From Limnospira sp050045915 (GTDB lineage: Bacteria > Cyanobacteriota > Cyanobacteriia > Cyanobacteriales > Microcoleaceae): DNA of 15,761 nt. The stretch lies in the NCBI GenBank assembly GCA_050045915.1, contig JBNGCR010000129.1:1-15761 (forward strand), given 5' to 3'. A program made the position numbers and the translations under genes. Positions 1 to 7,018 of this stretch are shown here, in pieces (position 1 is the stretch's first letter; the number at the start of each line of letters is the position of its first letter). The notes beneath the pieces were generated by a model, which made no database searches, was not told the origin of the DNA, and saw nothing but the letters and a program-made list of their open reading frames with translations.

Positions 1-316
1 TAGAATAGGGTAAAAGAATTATATCATAATCGGCGACACAAATAAACGATCGCCCGTCGAAATCGAACCGCCATCCGCCGGGGGCGATCGCCTCCCCCAA
101 CTTAATATTTGTATAAACTCGGCACAATGGTCAATCCCGTAAGTATCAACGCTTTACCAAATTGGCGGCCACCGGCGGGGGGTAATTAACATTACTTCAT
201 ATCAACTTGTAACGCCCCCGCCACGAAATTCGGAATTGAAAAAAATGATCGGAGCTTCACGAGTTATTCACAAAGCTTCGTTAGACTAAGTGAAATCGAT
301 TTAAGAAATGCCTGTT

Positions 317-344
317 CTTAACCAGTCTTAACCAGTCTTCAGAT
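317..344 (+). promoter_or_regulatory. Pho-box-like tandem direct repeats
   Basis: CTTAACCA occurs at 317-324 and again at 327-334, followed by a degenerate third copy, CTTCAGAT, at 337-344. Cyanobacterial SphR/PhoB sites are known as tandem 8-bp CTTAACCT-like repeats, usually spaced by 3 bp. Here the spacing is 2 bp (10-bp period), so the match in sequence is good and the match in spacing is imperfect. The site lies 20 bp upstream of the zinc-ribbon gene start. Confidence 0.35.
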
Positions 345-350
345 AGATGC

Positions 351-354
351 GGAG
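351..354 (+). promoter_or_regulatory. Ribosome binding site of the zinc-ribbon gene
   Basis: GGAG lies nine bases before the ATG at 364, a good Shine-Dalgarno match and spacing. It supports translation of this short gene from that start. Confidence 0.65.
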
Positions 355-363
355 TTAGAAATC

Positions 364-567
364 ATGGATGCTTGCCCTTGTTGCGGGTCGCCCCTGTTGC
401 GACATATCGAACACAACCGAATTTACTGGTATTGCCAACACTGCCATCAGGAAATGCCCAACCTGTCTTTTCTGATGAGCCTCCAGAGGCATACCCGTCA
501 GCTTCCGAGTCCCCTCGGCACCCTTGTGGCCCCGGATAACTCACCGGTTGAAGTCGTTTTTGCCTAA
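364..567 (+). CDS. Small zinc-ribbon protein (67 aa)
   Basis: The protein opens with two CxxC knuckles, C4-P-C-C7-G and C24-x-x-C27, separated by 16 residues containing an aromatic YWY stretch. This is the usual layout of a single four-cysteine zinc ribbon. The remaining 40 residues have no recognisable domain and end in a hydrophobic VVFA. Small cyanobacterial proteins with this N-terminus are common in my recollection but have no assigned role. A good ribosome binding site (351-354) fixes the start. The sensor kinase follows in the same direction after a 232-bp gap, too long to assume an operon. A nucleic-acid-binding or adaptor role is possible by analogy with other zinc ribbons, but nothing here shows it. 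The minus-strand frame over the same bases looks like a shadow. Confidence 0.75.
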   Translation: MDACPCCGSPLLRHIEHNRIYWYCQHCHQEMPNLSFLMSLQRHTRQLPSPLGTLVAPDNSPVEVVFA

Positions 568-799
568 CTCGATCGCGGATCGACCGGACTTCAAAGCGAT
601 CGTAGTATCTCTCATTTTTGAAATCTCGACAGAATTGGCCGGCGCGGTCGGACTGACACCCACGCGGGCTAGGCCACGGAAAGGCGATTCGAGCTGACGG
701 TTGCCGAAGCGGCGACTCTCCCCCGAGTTGAGAGCCAACTAATCTATTTTAAAATGGATTGATATCATAGTAGATTAGTAAGCACGCGACCGGGCGAGT
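568..799. other. Intergenic region before the sensor kinase
   Basis: This GC-rich stretch of 232 bases contains no supported gene. The minus-strand open frame over it (541-738) has no ribosome binding site or recognisable protein. CTCTC/GAGAG (718-733 region) and other short complementary segments could make it a structured 5' leader of the kinase mRNA, but I recognise no riboswitch class. Its right end is AT-rich and carries the 9-bp inverted repeat listed next. Confidence 0.4.
738..779. promoter_or_regulatory. 9-bp inverted repeat upstream of the kinase
   Basis: ACTAATCTA (738-746) and TAGATTAGT (771-779) are perfect inverted copies around a 24-base AT-rich centre, ending 20 bp before the kinase ATG. 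The half-site spacing of 33 bp centre to centre is about three helical turns, which would suit a DNA-binding dimer. It could equally form an RNA hairpin over the leader. Function is inferred from position only. Confidence 0.35.
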
Positions 800-3700
800 A
801 TGGAGAGGATGACATCAGAACCGAGCTCCAGTTTCGAGCCAGAGATCGAAAAGATTTCAGCACCGGAAATCTTAACACATCTCCCCGCGATCGTCTTAAT
901 TCTAGATACTCAGGGCGCGATCGCCTCAGCCAACGACTTTGCCGTTTCATCCCTCGGTTATCCCCGCGACGCTCTGGAGGGAGAATCAATTTTTTCGCTG
1001 ATTCCGGCCTCAGAACGCTCCATCCTGTCCGCGGCCCTGGACGAAAGCCGGCATTCCCCGCTCGCGATCGCCCGCGAACACCACGTCCGCCTGGGAAACG
1101 GCGAATGGTGTCCCGTCACCGCCAACCTGCGGCCCGTCGCATCCGGCGAAAATCCCCCGTTGCTGCTGGTTTGGGAACGTCAGACCCCAACCGCCGCCGC
1201 CCAAATCCGACAGGGACTCGAACGGGAGCGAATCCTGTCCGCGATCGCCCGCCACATCCGCGAATCCCTCGACCCCGAAGAAATCCTCAACGCCACCGTC
1301 GCCGACGTCCGCCAATTTCTCAACACCGACCGCGTCGTCATTTACCGCTTCAACCTAGACGGCAGCGGACTCGTCATCGTCGAATCCGTCGCCCCGGACT
1401 GGACCCCCATGCTGGGGCGGACTATCTTCGACGGCTGCCTCGTGACCCGAACCTGCATCGAACCCTACGCCCGGGGCCAAATCAGCGCCGTCCCCGACAT
1501 CCACGCCGCCGGTTTGGCATCCTGCTACGTCGAATTACTGAGCCAATTTGAAGTCCGGGGCAACCTCGTCGTCCCCATCCTCCAGGAAAGCCCGACCCCG
1601 GACGGCTCAGAAACCGGCGATCGCATCGTCCCAGAGCAACTCTGGGGGTTGCTGGTCGCCCAAAGTTGCGCCGCGCCCCGGGTCTGGGAACCCTTCGAGG
1701 TCGAGCTCCTGCAACAACTCTCCACCCAGGTGAGCATCGCCCTCAAACAGGGGGACCTGTACAAAAAATTGCAGGCGGAACTGGCCGAACGCCGGCAGAC
1801 CGAGGGCGCCATCCAGAACCTCGCCCGCCGCCTGCTCACCATCATCGAAACCGTCGGGGAAGGGCTGACCCTCAGCGACGAGGGCGGAAATTTCGGGATT
1901 TTCAACCGCAAAATGGAAGAAATCACCGGCTACCGGGCCTCGGAAGTCAACCGGTGCGAGGATTTCCTGTCCCGGCTCTATCCCGACCCCGGCGATCGCG
2001 ACGCAGCCTTGGCCAACCTGGAGCGAGTCCGCCAAACGGGGAAAATTCAAAACGTCGAAACCACCATCCAGGCTCAAGACGGCACCCCCAAAACCCTGCT
2101 CGTTTCCACCGCCCTCCTGCCCCACGAAAACGGGATTTGGTTTCTCAGCTCCTACCGGGACATCACCCACCGCAAACAGGCTCAGATCGCCCTGGAGCGG
2201 GAGCGGGCCCAGCTCACCGAAGCCCAGGAAATCGCCCACGTCGGCTTTTGGGAGCTGCACTGCGACACCCAAACCTACACCGGCTCCGAGGAAACCTTTC
2301 GGATTTGGGGCTTCGATCGCCCCACCGAACCCCTGAGCCTCGAAGATCTCAAAACTCGCATCGACCCCCGCGACCGGCCGGCCTGGGAAGGGCAACTCGG
2401 ACAGTTGACGGCCCGAGGACAACCCGTCGAATTTGAACACCGACTGCTGCGGCCCGGCGGAGAAATCCGCTACGTTTTGATCCGGGGCAAACCGATCCGG
2501 GATGAAACGGGGCGAGTGACCCGCATTTTCGGGACGATCTTGGATATCACCCCCCAAAAATTAGTGGAGATACAGCTTTGGGAGAGCGAAGCCCGACTCA
2601 GCACCATCGTCAACAGCACCTCCGACGGACTGCTGATCGTCGTCCGCGACGACTCCGGGGGGGATAACGGCCCCGAGCGGGTGCAATTTGCCAACCCCGC
2701 CGCCACCCGACTGTTGAACCGCCCCCTTTCCGAGCTGATCGGCCGGCCCCTGGGAATGGCGGTGGAGGTCGGGCAGATCGCCTGCCTCGAAATTACCCGC
2801 CCCGGCGGAGAACGGGGCATCGGAGAAATGAGCGCGGCGGAAACGGAGTGGGATGGACGCCCCGCCTACGTCCTCTCCCTGCGGGACGTGACGGAACAGC
2901 GGCGGGCCGAGGAACAGTTGCGGTTTCAGGCCCAGCTTTTGGACAACGTGCGGGAGTCCGTGGTGGCGACGGATCTCGAGGGTCGCGTCCGCTACTGGAG
3001 CAAGGGGGCTCAAGCCCTGTACGGATATGGGGTTTATGAGGCGATCGGGCGGCCGATCGCGGAGCTGGTCGCCAAGTCCCACACCCGGGAGACGGAGAGC
3101 GATCGCATCCGGCGGGTGTTGGAAACCGGATATTGGCGGGGTCAGTACCGACAGTATCGCCGGGACGGTTCTGGGTTCTGGGCCGACACGGCGATCTCCC
3201 TGGTCAAGGACCGGGACGGAAATCCCTCGGGGTTGATCGGCATCGACCGCGACATCACCCAGCGTCACGAAGCGGAAGAGGCCCTGCAACAGGCCCACCA
3301 GCGGCTCTCGTTTCACGTCAACAATTCCCCCCTGGCGGTGGTCGAATGGGACCGGGAATTGCGGGTCCGGTACTGGTCAAAACGGGCCGAAGCGGTGTTC
3401 GGCTGGCGGAGCGAGGAGGTGGTGGGCCGCCACTGGCGGGACTGGACTTTTGTTTGGGAGGGCGATCTCCCGGTCGTCGAAACGGCGATCGAACAGATGT
3501 TCGACAAAATGGTTCCGAGCTACTCGATGCAGATTCGCCACTACACCCGCGACGGGTCGGCCATCGCCTGCGAGTGGTACAATTCCGTTTTGAGAAATTC
3601 CGCCGGGGAATTGGTGTCGATCCTGTCCCTGGTGCTCGACGTGAGCGATCGCCACCAAGCCGAAATCGCCCTGCGAGAAAGCGAAAAGCGGTTCCGAACC

Positions 3701-5149
3701 TTGGTTTCCAATTTGCCCGGCACCATTTATCGTTGCCTGCCGGACGCGCCCTGGAAGGCGGTTTACGTCAGCGACGAAATTGAAGCGATCGCCGGGTATG
3801 AAGCCGACCAGTTCTTCGCCCCCGAACCCGTCACGTTGGCGGATATCACCCACCCCGAAGACCTGGACATCATCCGGCCTCTGGTCGAAATTGCCCTCGC
3901 CCGCCGCCAGCCCTACATTTTTGAATACCGCCTGGTCGCTGCCGACGGGAGCATCCGCTGGGTCTACCAAAAAGGGCAGGGATTTTGGGACGAGAACGAC
4001 AATTTGCTGTATTTGGACGGGGCGATTTTCGACATCAGCGATCGCAAGCGGGCGGAGTTGGAATTGGAGCGACTTCACTCTCAAATGATCGCCATTCTCA
4101 ATGCTGCAGGGGAGGGAATTTGCGGATTAGATTTGGAAGACCGGATCGCCTTTACGAACCCGGTGGCGGCGCAAATGTTGGGGTACAAAATTTCCGAACT
4201 GACCGGAAAATCCCTGGGGGAGATCGTCTGCACCTCCGAGGGCGATCGCGATCCGCTTTTGACCCGAAATCCGTTAGTTTGCGAACCCCTGGAGTCGGGG
4301 GAAATTGCCCGCCAAAGTGATTTTCGACGCCGGGATGGCTCTCAATTTCCGGTGGATTACGTCTACACCCCCGTCCACCAAAAACGGGTGAATTTGGGGG
4401 CGGTTCTCACCTTCAAAGATATCACCGAACGCAGGGCGGTGGAACAGATGAAAAATGAATTTCTATCCGTCGTCAGCCACGAGTTGAGAACCCCCCTCAC
4501 CTCCATGCGGGCCTCCCTGGGATTGATGGCGTCGGGGAGACTCGGCGAACTCTCCTCCCAACTCTGGGAAATGCTCAAAATTGCCATCCGAAATACCGAC
4601 CGCCTCGCCCGGTTGATCGACGATTTGTTGGACGTTCAACGGTTGGAATCCGGCCGGGTGGAATATGAGTTCAAATCCCATTCGCTGCGGGCTCTATTCA
4701 CCCAGGCGGTGAAGACGATGCAGACGATAGCCCAGGAAGCCCGGGTGGAATTGGAAATCGCCCCGATGCCGGCATCGCCCCGACCCCTGCGGGTGTGGGC
4801 CGACGGCGATCGCATCCTGCAAGTGCTCACCAACCTCCTCAGCAACGCCATCAAATTTTCTCCCCCCCAAAGCCGGATCGCCCTGCTGGCAGAAGTTCTG
4901 CCCGAGGAAGAGACGGTTTCGATCCGGGTCCGCGATCGCGGCCGCGGCATCCCCCCCCACCTCCTCGAACACATCTTTGAACCCTTCCGCCAGGTGGACG
5001 CCTCCGACTCCCGCCAGAAAGGGGGGACGGGCCTGGGACTGACCATCTGCCGCCAAATTATCAACCAACACGGCGGCCACATTTGGGCCGAAAATCTCCC
5101 CAGCGGCGGCTGTCAGATGTCGTTTACATTGGCGATCGCCCGGAATTGA
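800..5149 (+). CDS. Multi-PAS/GAF hybrid-free sensor histidine kinase
   Basis: This 1449-residue protein has no transmembrane segment or signal peptide, so it is a cytoplasmic sensor. Domains in order: PAS about 22-125; GAF about 145-316; seven further PAS/PAC domains about 341-460, 474-585, 595-700, 708-823, 832-953, 961-1085 and 1094-1212, several ending in DIT-type PAC motifs; HisKA with SHELRTP and phospho-acceptor H1227; HATPase with N box N1349, G1 box D1379-x-G-x-G and G2 box GGTGLGL 1408-1414. All catalytic motifs are intact, so it should autophosphorylate. There is no receiver domain and no adjacent regulator, so its partner lies elsewhere. The GAF domain keeps D211-G-C213 and C242-Y243 at the two cyanobacteriochrome cysteine positions. 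ATG at 809 is an alternative start; neither has a well-placed ribosome binding site. The gene ends just before a heptamer repeat array. Confidence 0.93.
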   Translation: MERMTSEPSSSFEPEIEKISAPEILTHLPAIVLILDTQGAIASANDFAVSSLGYPRDALEGESIFSLIPASERSILSAALDESRHSPLAIAREHHVRLGNGEWCPVTANLRPVASGENPPLLLVWERQTPTAAAQIRQGLERERILSAIARHIRESLDPEEILNATVADVRQFLNTDRVVIYRFNLDGSGLVIVESVAPDWTPMLGRTIFDGCLVTRTCIEPYARGQISAVPDIHAAGLASCYVELLSQFEVRGNLVVPILQESPTPDGSETGDRIVPEQLWGLLVAQSCAAPRVWEPFEVELLQQLSTQVSIALKQGDLYKKLQAELAERRQTEGAIQNLARRLLTIIETVGEGLTLSDEGGNFGIFNRKMEEITGYRASEVNRCEDFLSRLYPDPGDRDAALANLERVRQTGKIQNVETTIQAQDGTPKTLLVSTALLPHENGIWFLSSYRDITHRKQAQIALERERAQLTEAQEIAHVGFWELHCDTQTYTGSEETFRIWGFDRPTEPLSLEDLKTRIDPRDRPAWEGQLGQLTARGQPVEFEHRLLRPGGEIRYVLIRGKPIRDETGRVTRIFGTILDITPQKLVEIQLWESEARLSTIVNSTSDGLLIVVRDDSGGDNGPERVQFANPAATRLLNRPLSELIGRPLGMAVEVGQIACLEITRPGGERGIGEMSAAETEWDGRPAYVLSLRDVTEQRRAEEQLRFQAQLLDNVRESVVATDLEGRVRYWSKGAQALYGYGVYEAIGRPIAELVAKSHTRETESDRIRRVLETGYWRGQYRQYRRDGSGFWADTAISLVKDRDGNPSGLIGIDRDITQRHEAEEALQQAHQRLSFHVNNSPLAVVEWDRELRVRYWSKRAEAVFGWRSEEVVGRHWRDWTFVWEGDLPVVETAIEQMFDKMVPSYSMQIRHYTRDGSAIACEWYNSVLRNSAGELVSILSLVLDVSDRHQAEIALRESEKRFRTLVSNLPGTIYRCLPDAPWKAVYVSDEIEAIAGYEADQFFAPEPVTLADITHPEDLDIIRPLVEIALARRQPYIFEYRLVAADGSIRWVYQKGQGFWDENDNLLYLDGAIFDISDRKRAELELERLHSQMIAILNAAGEGICGLDLEDRIAFTNPVAAQMLGYKISELTGKSLGEIVCTSEGDRDPLLTRNPLVCEPLESGEIARQSDFRRRDGSQFPVDYVYTPVHQKRVNLGAVLTFKDITERRAVEQMKNEFLSVVSHELRTPLTSMRASLGLMASGRLGELSSQLWEMLKIAIRNTDRLARLIDDLLDVQRLESGRVEYEFKSHSLRALFTQAVKTMQTIAQEARVELEIAPMPASPRPLRVWADGDRILQVLTNLLSNAIKFSPPQSRIALLAEVLPEEETVSIRVRDRGRGIPPHLLEHIFEPFRQVDASDSRQKGGTGLGLTICRQIINQHGGHIWAENLPSGGCQMSFTLAIARN
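1232..1747 (+). other. Candidate bilin-binding (cyanobacteriochrome-like) GAF domain
   Basis: Within the kinase, residues about 145-316 follow the cyanobacteriochrome GAF pattern: W202 in the segment before the LGRTI stretch, then D211-G-C213-L, then PDI, then S-C242-Y243-VELL and a closing LVVPI. In DXCF-type cyanobacteriochromes the first cysteine sits in a D-x-C-F motif and the canonical bilin-linking cysteine in C-H. Here both cysteines are kept but F is replaced by L and H by Y. Bilin binding is therefore possible but unproven. Confidence 0.5.
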
Positions 5150-5153
5150 AGGG

Positions 5154-5254
5154 AAAATGAAAAATGAAAAATTCCCTATTCCCTACTCCCTACTCCCTAT
5201 TCCCTACTCCCTATTCCCTACTCCCTATTCCCTACTCCCTATTCCCTATTCCCC
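5154..5254. repeat. Compound heptanucleotide tandem array
   Basis: Two copies of AAAATGA (5154-5167) run in the same 7-bp phase into twelve units of ATTCCCT or ACTCCCT (5171-5254), the last ending in CCCC. It matches the short tandemly repeated repetitive (STRR) heptamers described in cyanobacteria. It sits between the convergent kinase and TVP38 genes and overlaps the 3' end of the latter. Confidence 0.9.
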
Positions 5255-5889
5255 AAACCACGGCGGCGATACCAGGTCGCACCCCCCACCAGCAAACCCG
5301 TCAAACTCAATGCCCCCAACAACGGCAAAATATCCCCGGTTCGGATGGCTTTCAAACCGGTACTTCCCAACATCACGAAGGGCAAAACGCCCGGGACCGT
5401 CCCCAACATCGTCCCCAATAAATAATCTTTGAACGTCACCGACGTCAACCCAGCGGTAAAGTTGACTAACCCGTAGGGAAACAGCGGCAACAGCCGGATC
5501 GCGAACATATAAAATCTTCCCCCCCGGCGAATTTCTGCATCCATCGCCTTCCACCGCCCCGCCAGTCTTTTTTCCACCGCCTTCCGTCCCACAGTACGGG
5601 TAAAAATAAACGCGATAATGGCGGCGATAATGGCGGCGATACTCGTCCAAACCGTCCCCATCCACAGCCCGAAAATTGCCCCGCCCGTCAAATTCAGCGG
5701 ACTCGAAGGCAAGAGTAAAATTGTGGCGATTGTATAAATGATAATATAAAGAATCGGCGCAAAAATGCCCGCCCGATCCAACCAATTTTGCAGATGATCA
5801 GAATCGAGTCCGCCCAAAAAATAAACGGTCAGTCCGGTCGTGAAAATACCGACCAAACTCAAAAATAATAGACCTCGCTTGAATTTCAT
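5239..5889 (-). CDS. TVP38/TMEM64 (VTT-domain) family membrane protein
   Basis: The 216-residue protein is strongly hydrophobic, with likely membrane segments near 6-26, 43-62, 66-97, 154-175 and 186-206. The VTT signature region reads R132-LLPLFPYGLVNFTAGLT (132-149), with the conserved R/P/F-P and final Gly of the family; E. coli YdjX/YdjZ and Synechocystis Slr0305 are relatives by recollection. Family members are inner-membrane proteins related to lipid scramblase/DedA-like folds; the cargo here is unknown. The start lies 10 bp after the stop of the upstream glycosyltransferase on the same strand, indicating co-transcription; a GGAGGA is present but 16 bp from the ATG. The last three residues and the stop codon are encoded inside a heptamer repeat array, so the C-terminus has probably been reshaped by it. 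Confidence 0.85.
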   Translation of the reverse strand: MKFKRGLLFLSLVGIFTTGLTVYFLGGLDSDHLQNWLDRAGIFAPILYIIIYTIATILLLPSSPLNLTGGAIFGLWMGTVWTSIAAIIAAIIAFIFTRTVGRKAVEKRLAGRWKAMDAEIRRGGRFYMFAIRLLPLFPYGLVNFTAGLTSVTFKDYLLGTMLGTVPGVLPFVMLGSTGLKAIRTGDILPLLGALSLTGLLVGGATWYRRRGLGNRE

Positions 5890-5899
5890 GCTTTAATTT

Positions 5900-6892
5900 T
5901 CAGTATCCTCCGTGTCTTGGCGGTTTTTTCTGCTTCTCCCCAAACCCGTAACAATCCCGTACCAAGTATAACGGCCGCCCCTTCACCTCCGCATAAATTC
6001 TTCCCAAATATTCCCCGATTACCCCCAAACTGATCAACTGAACTCCCCCCAAAAATAGGATCGCCACCATCAACGACGCATAGCCGGGAACGTCGATGCC
6101 AAAAATCAACGTCCTGACCACCAAAAAAGATGCATAAATAAACGCAAAAAACGAGATCACCAATCCCATGTAACTCCACACTTTCAGCGGCAGGGCACTG
6201 AAAGACGTGATCCCCTCGATCGCGAAATTCCACAGTTTCCAATAATTCCATTTTGTCTGTCCTTGATGGCGGGGCGATCGGTCGTATTCGATCGCCGTCT
6301 GTCGGAATCCCACCCAGGCGAATAACCCCTTCATAAATCGGTGGGTTTCCGGGAGTTCTTTCAACGCCTCCACCACCCGCCGATCCATCAGCCGAAAGTC
6401 TCCGGTATCCCGGGGAATGTCAACCGGCGTCAATTTTTGCATGATCCGATAAAAGGCGCTTGCCGTCATTTTTTTGACCCACGTTTCCCCCGATCGCGAT
6501 CGCCGTCTGGCATAAACAACGTCGTACCCCTCCCGCCACTTCTCGACCATTTCTCCGATCAATTCCGGCGGATCTTGCAAGTCGGCATCGATGGGAATTA
6601 CTGCCCGCCCCGCCGCGTAATCTAACCCCGCCGTCAGGGCGATTTCTTTGCCAAAATTTCTGGACAAATTGACGACTTTTATGTTATCATTAAAATGGCA
6701 AAAATCGACCAAGTGCTTGAGGGTATTGTCCCGGCTGCCATCATTTACGCAGACAATTTCGTAGGTCATCCCCAGGCGATCGAGAACCGAGATCAGCCGC
6801 CCCAACAAATCATCGATATTGTCTTCTTCGTTATAGCAGGGAACGACAATCGAAAGGTCAACGATTTCGCACCCGCCGGCAGTTTCCACCAT
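5900..6892 (-). CDS. GtrB/DPM-type family 2 polyprenyl glycosyltransferase
   Basis: The 330-residue protein begins with a GT-A fold: SIVVPCYNEE (14-23), VNDGS (49-53), SRNFGKEIAL (77-86) and the nucleotide-sugar/metal motif D102-A-D104-LQDPPE. GDFRLMD (164-170) and R206-SPRHQGQTKW follow. Two C-terminal membrane segments (about 238-262 and 272-294) and LGRIYAEVKGRP complete the pattern of bactoprenol-phosphate glycosyltransferases such as Synechocystis GtrB (Sll0501). The enzyme should move a sugar from a nucleotide donor to polyprenyl phosphate at the cytoplasmic membrane face, for glycan or lipid modification; the sugar cannot be told. It is the first gene of a likely two-gene transcript with the TVP38 protein. 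The last residues, KKPPRHGGY, lie in a dispersed repeat and are atypical for the family. Confidence 0.9.
   Translation of the reverse strand: MVETAGGCEIVDLSIVVPCYNEEDNIDDLLGRLISVLDRLGMTYEIVCVNDGSRDNTLKHLVDFCHFNDNIKVVNLSRNFGKEIALTAGLDYAAGRAVIPIDADLQDPPELIGEMVEKWREGYDVVYARRRSRSGETWVKKMTASAFYRIMQKLTPVDIPRDTGDFRLMDRRVVEALKELPETHRFMKGLFAWVGFRQTAIEYDRSPRHQGQTKWNYWKLWNFAIEGITSFSALPLKVWSYMGLVISFFAFIYASFLVVRTLIFGIDVPGYASLMVAILFLGGVQLISLGVIGEYLGRIYAEVKGRPLYLVRDCYGFGEKQKKPPRHGGY
5907..5925 (-). repeat. Dispersed AACCGCCAAGACAC-type repeat
   Basis: On the minus strand this reads AACCGCCAAGACACGGAGG and encodes the end of the glycosyltransferase. It matches 15 of 19 positions of the AACCACAGAGACACAGAGG copy at 7706-7724. 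Repeats of this kind are widespread in cyanobacterial genomes by recollection. Confidence 0.6.
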
Positions 6893-7018
6893 CTAAAAAT
6901 TTCCCGTTCAGAATCGCGTAGCACAAGCTTCTAGCTTGTTACAGGCAGGATGCCTGTGCTACTAAAGATGAGACTTATCCTACAATATCAGTATCCCCGA
7001 ATTTGCGAGCATCCGGCT
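6893..7018. promoter_or_regulatory. Divergent intergenic promoter region
   Basis: The 126 bases between the two divergent genes must contain promoters in both directions. About one third is the cloverleaf repeat. TACAAT at 6981-6986 is a possible -10 box for the chelatase gene, but I see no clear -35 at the right distance, so exact promoters cannot be assigned. Confidence 0.35.
6918..6962. repeat. 45-bp cloverleaf palindromic repeat
   Basis: The element can fold into a three-way junction: an outer stem GTAGC (6918-6922) / GCTAC (6958-6962), then hairpin ACAAGCT-tct-AGCTTGT, a single T, and hairpin ACAGGCA-gga-TGCCTGT. All three stems pair perfectly. Palindromic units with the CAGGCATCCTGCCTG core are common dispersed repeats in cyanobacteria by recollection. 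It lies in the divergent region between the glycosyltransferase and the ChlH-family gene, where it may also affect transcription. Confidence 0.85.

Larger units (their letters stand above)
1..363. other. Non-coding upstream region
   Basis: No convincing reading frame is seen on either strand. The stretch holds a HIP1 site at 84-91 inside a G-run/C-run context, and an inverted repeat GGCGGGGG (174-181) / CCCCCGCC (215-222) with a 33-nt loop that could be a terminator or attenuator of something to the left, although no T-tract follows. The last 50 bases carry direct repeats and a ribosome binding site for the next gene, listed separately. Confidence 0.6.

Noticed and set aside
548..594. TTGAAGT / ACTTCAA inverted repeat across the zinc-ribbon stop as a terminator
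   Set aside because: The stem is short (7 bp) with a 33-base loop and no T-tract, so it is not better than chance in this composition.
541..738. Minus-strand 65-codon open frame between the zinc-ribbon and kinase genes
   Set aside because: It has no ribosome binding site, no recognisable features and runs into the 3' end of the zinc-ribbon gene; it looks like a chance frame in GC-rich DNA.
1607..2557. Long minus-strand open frame (316 codons) opposite the kinase
   Set aside because: It lies wholly inside the well-supported kinase, has a low-complexity Gly/Phe-rich composition caused by GC-rich codons, and resembles no protein I know.
6950..7018. Upstream extension of the chelatase reading frame
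   Set aside because: The 23 extra codons begin inside the cloverleaf repeat and do not resemble the ChlH N-terminus; ATG 7019 fits the family start.
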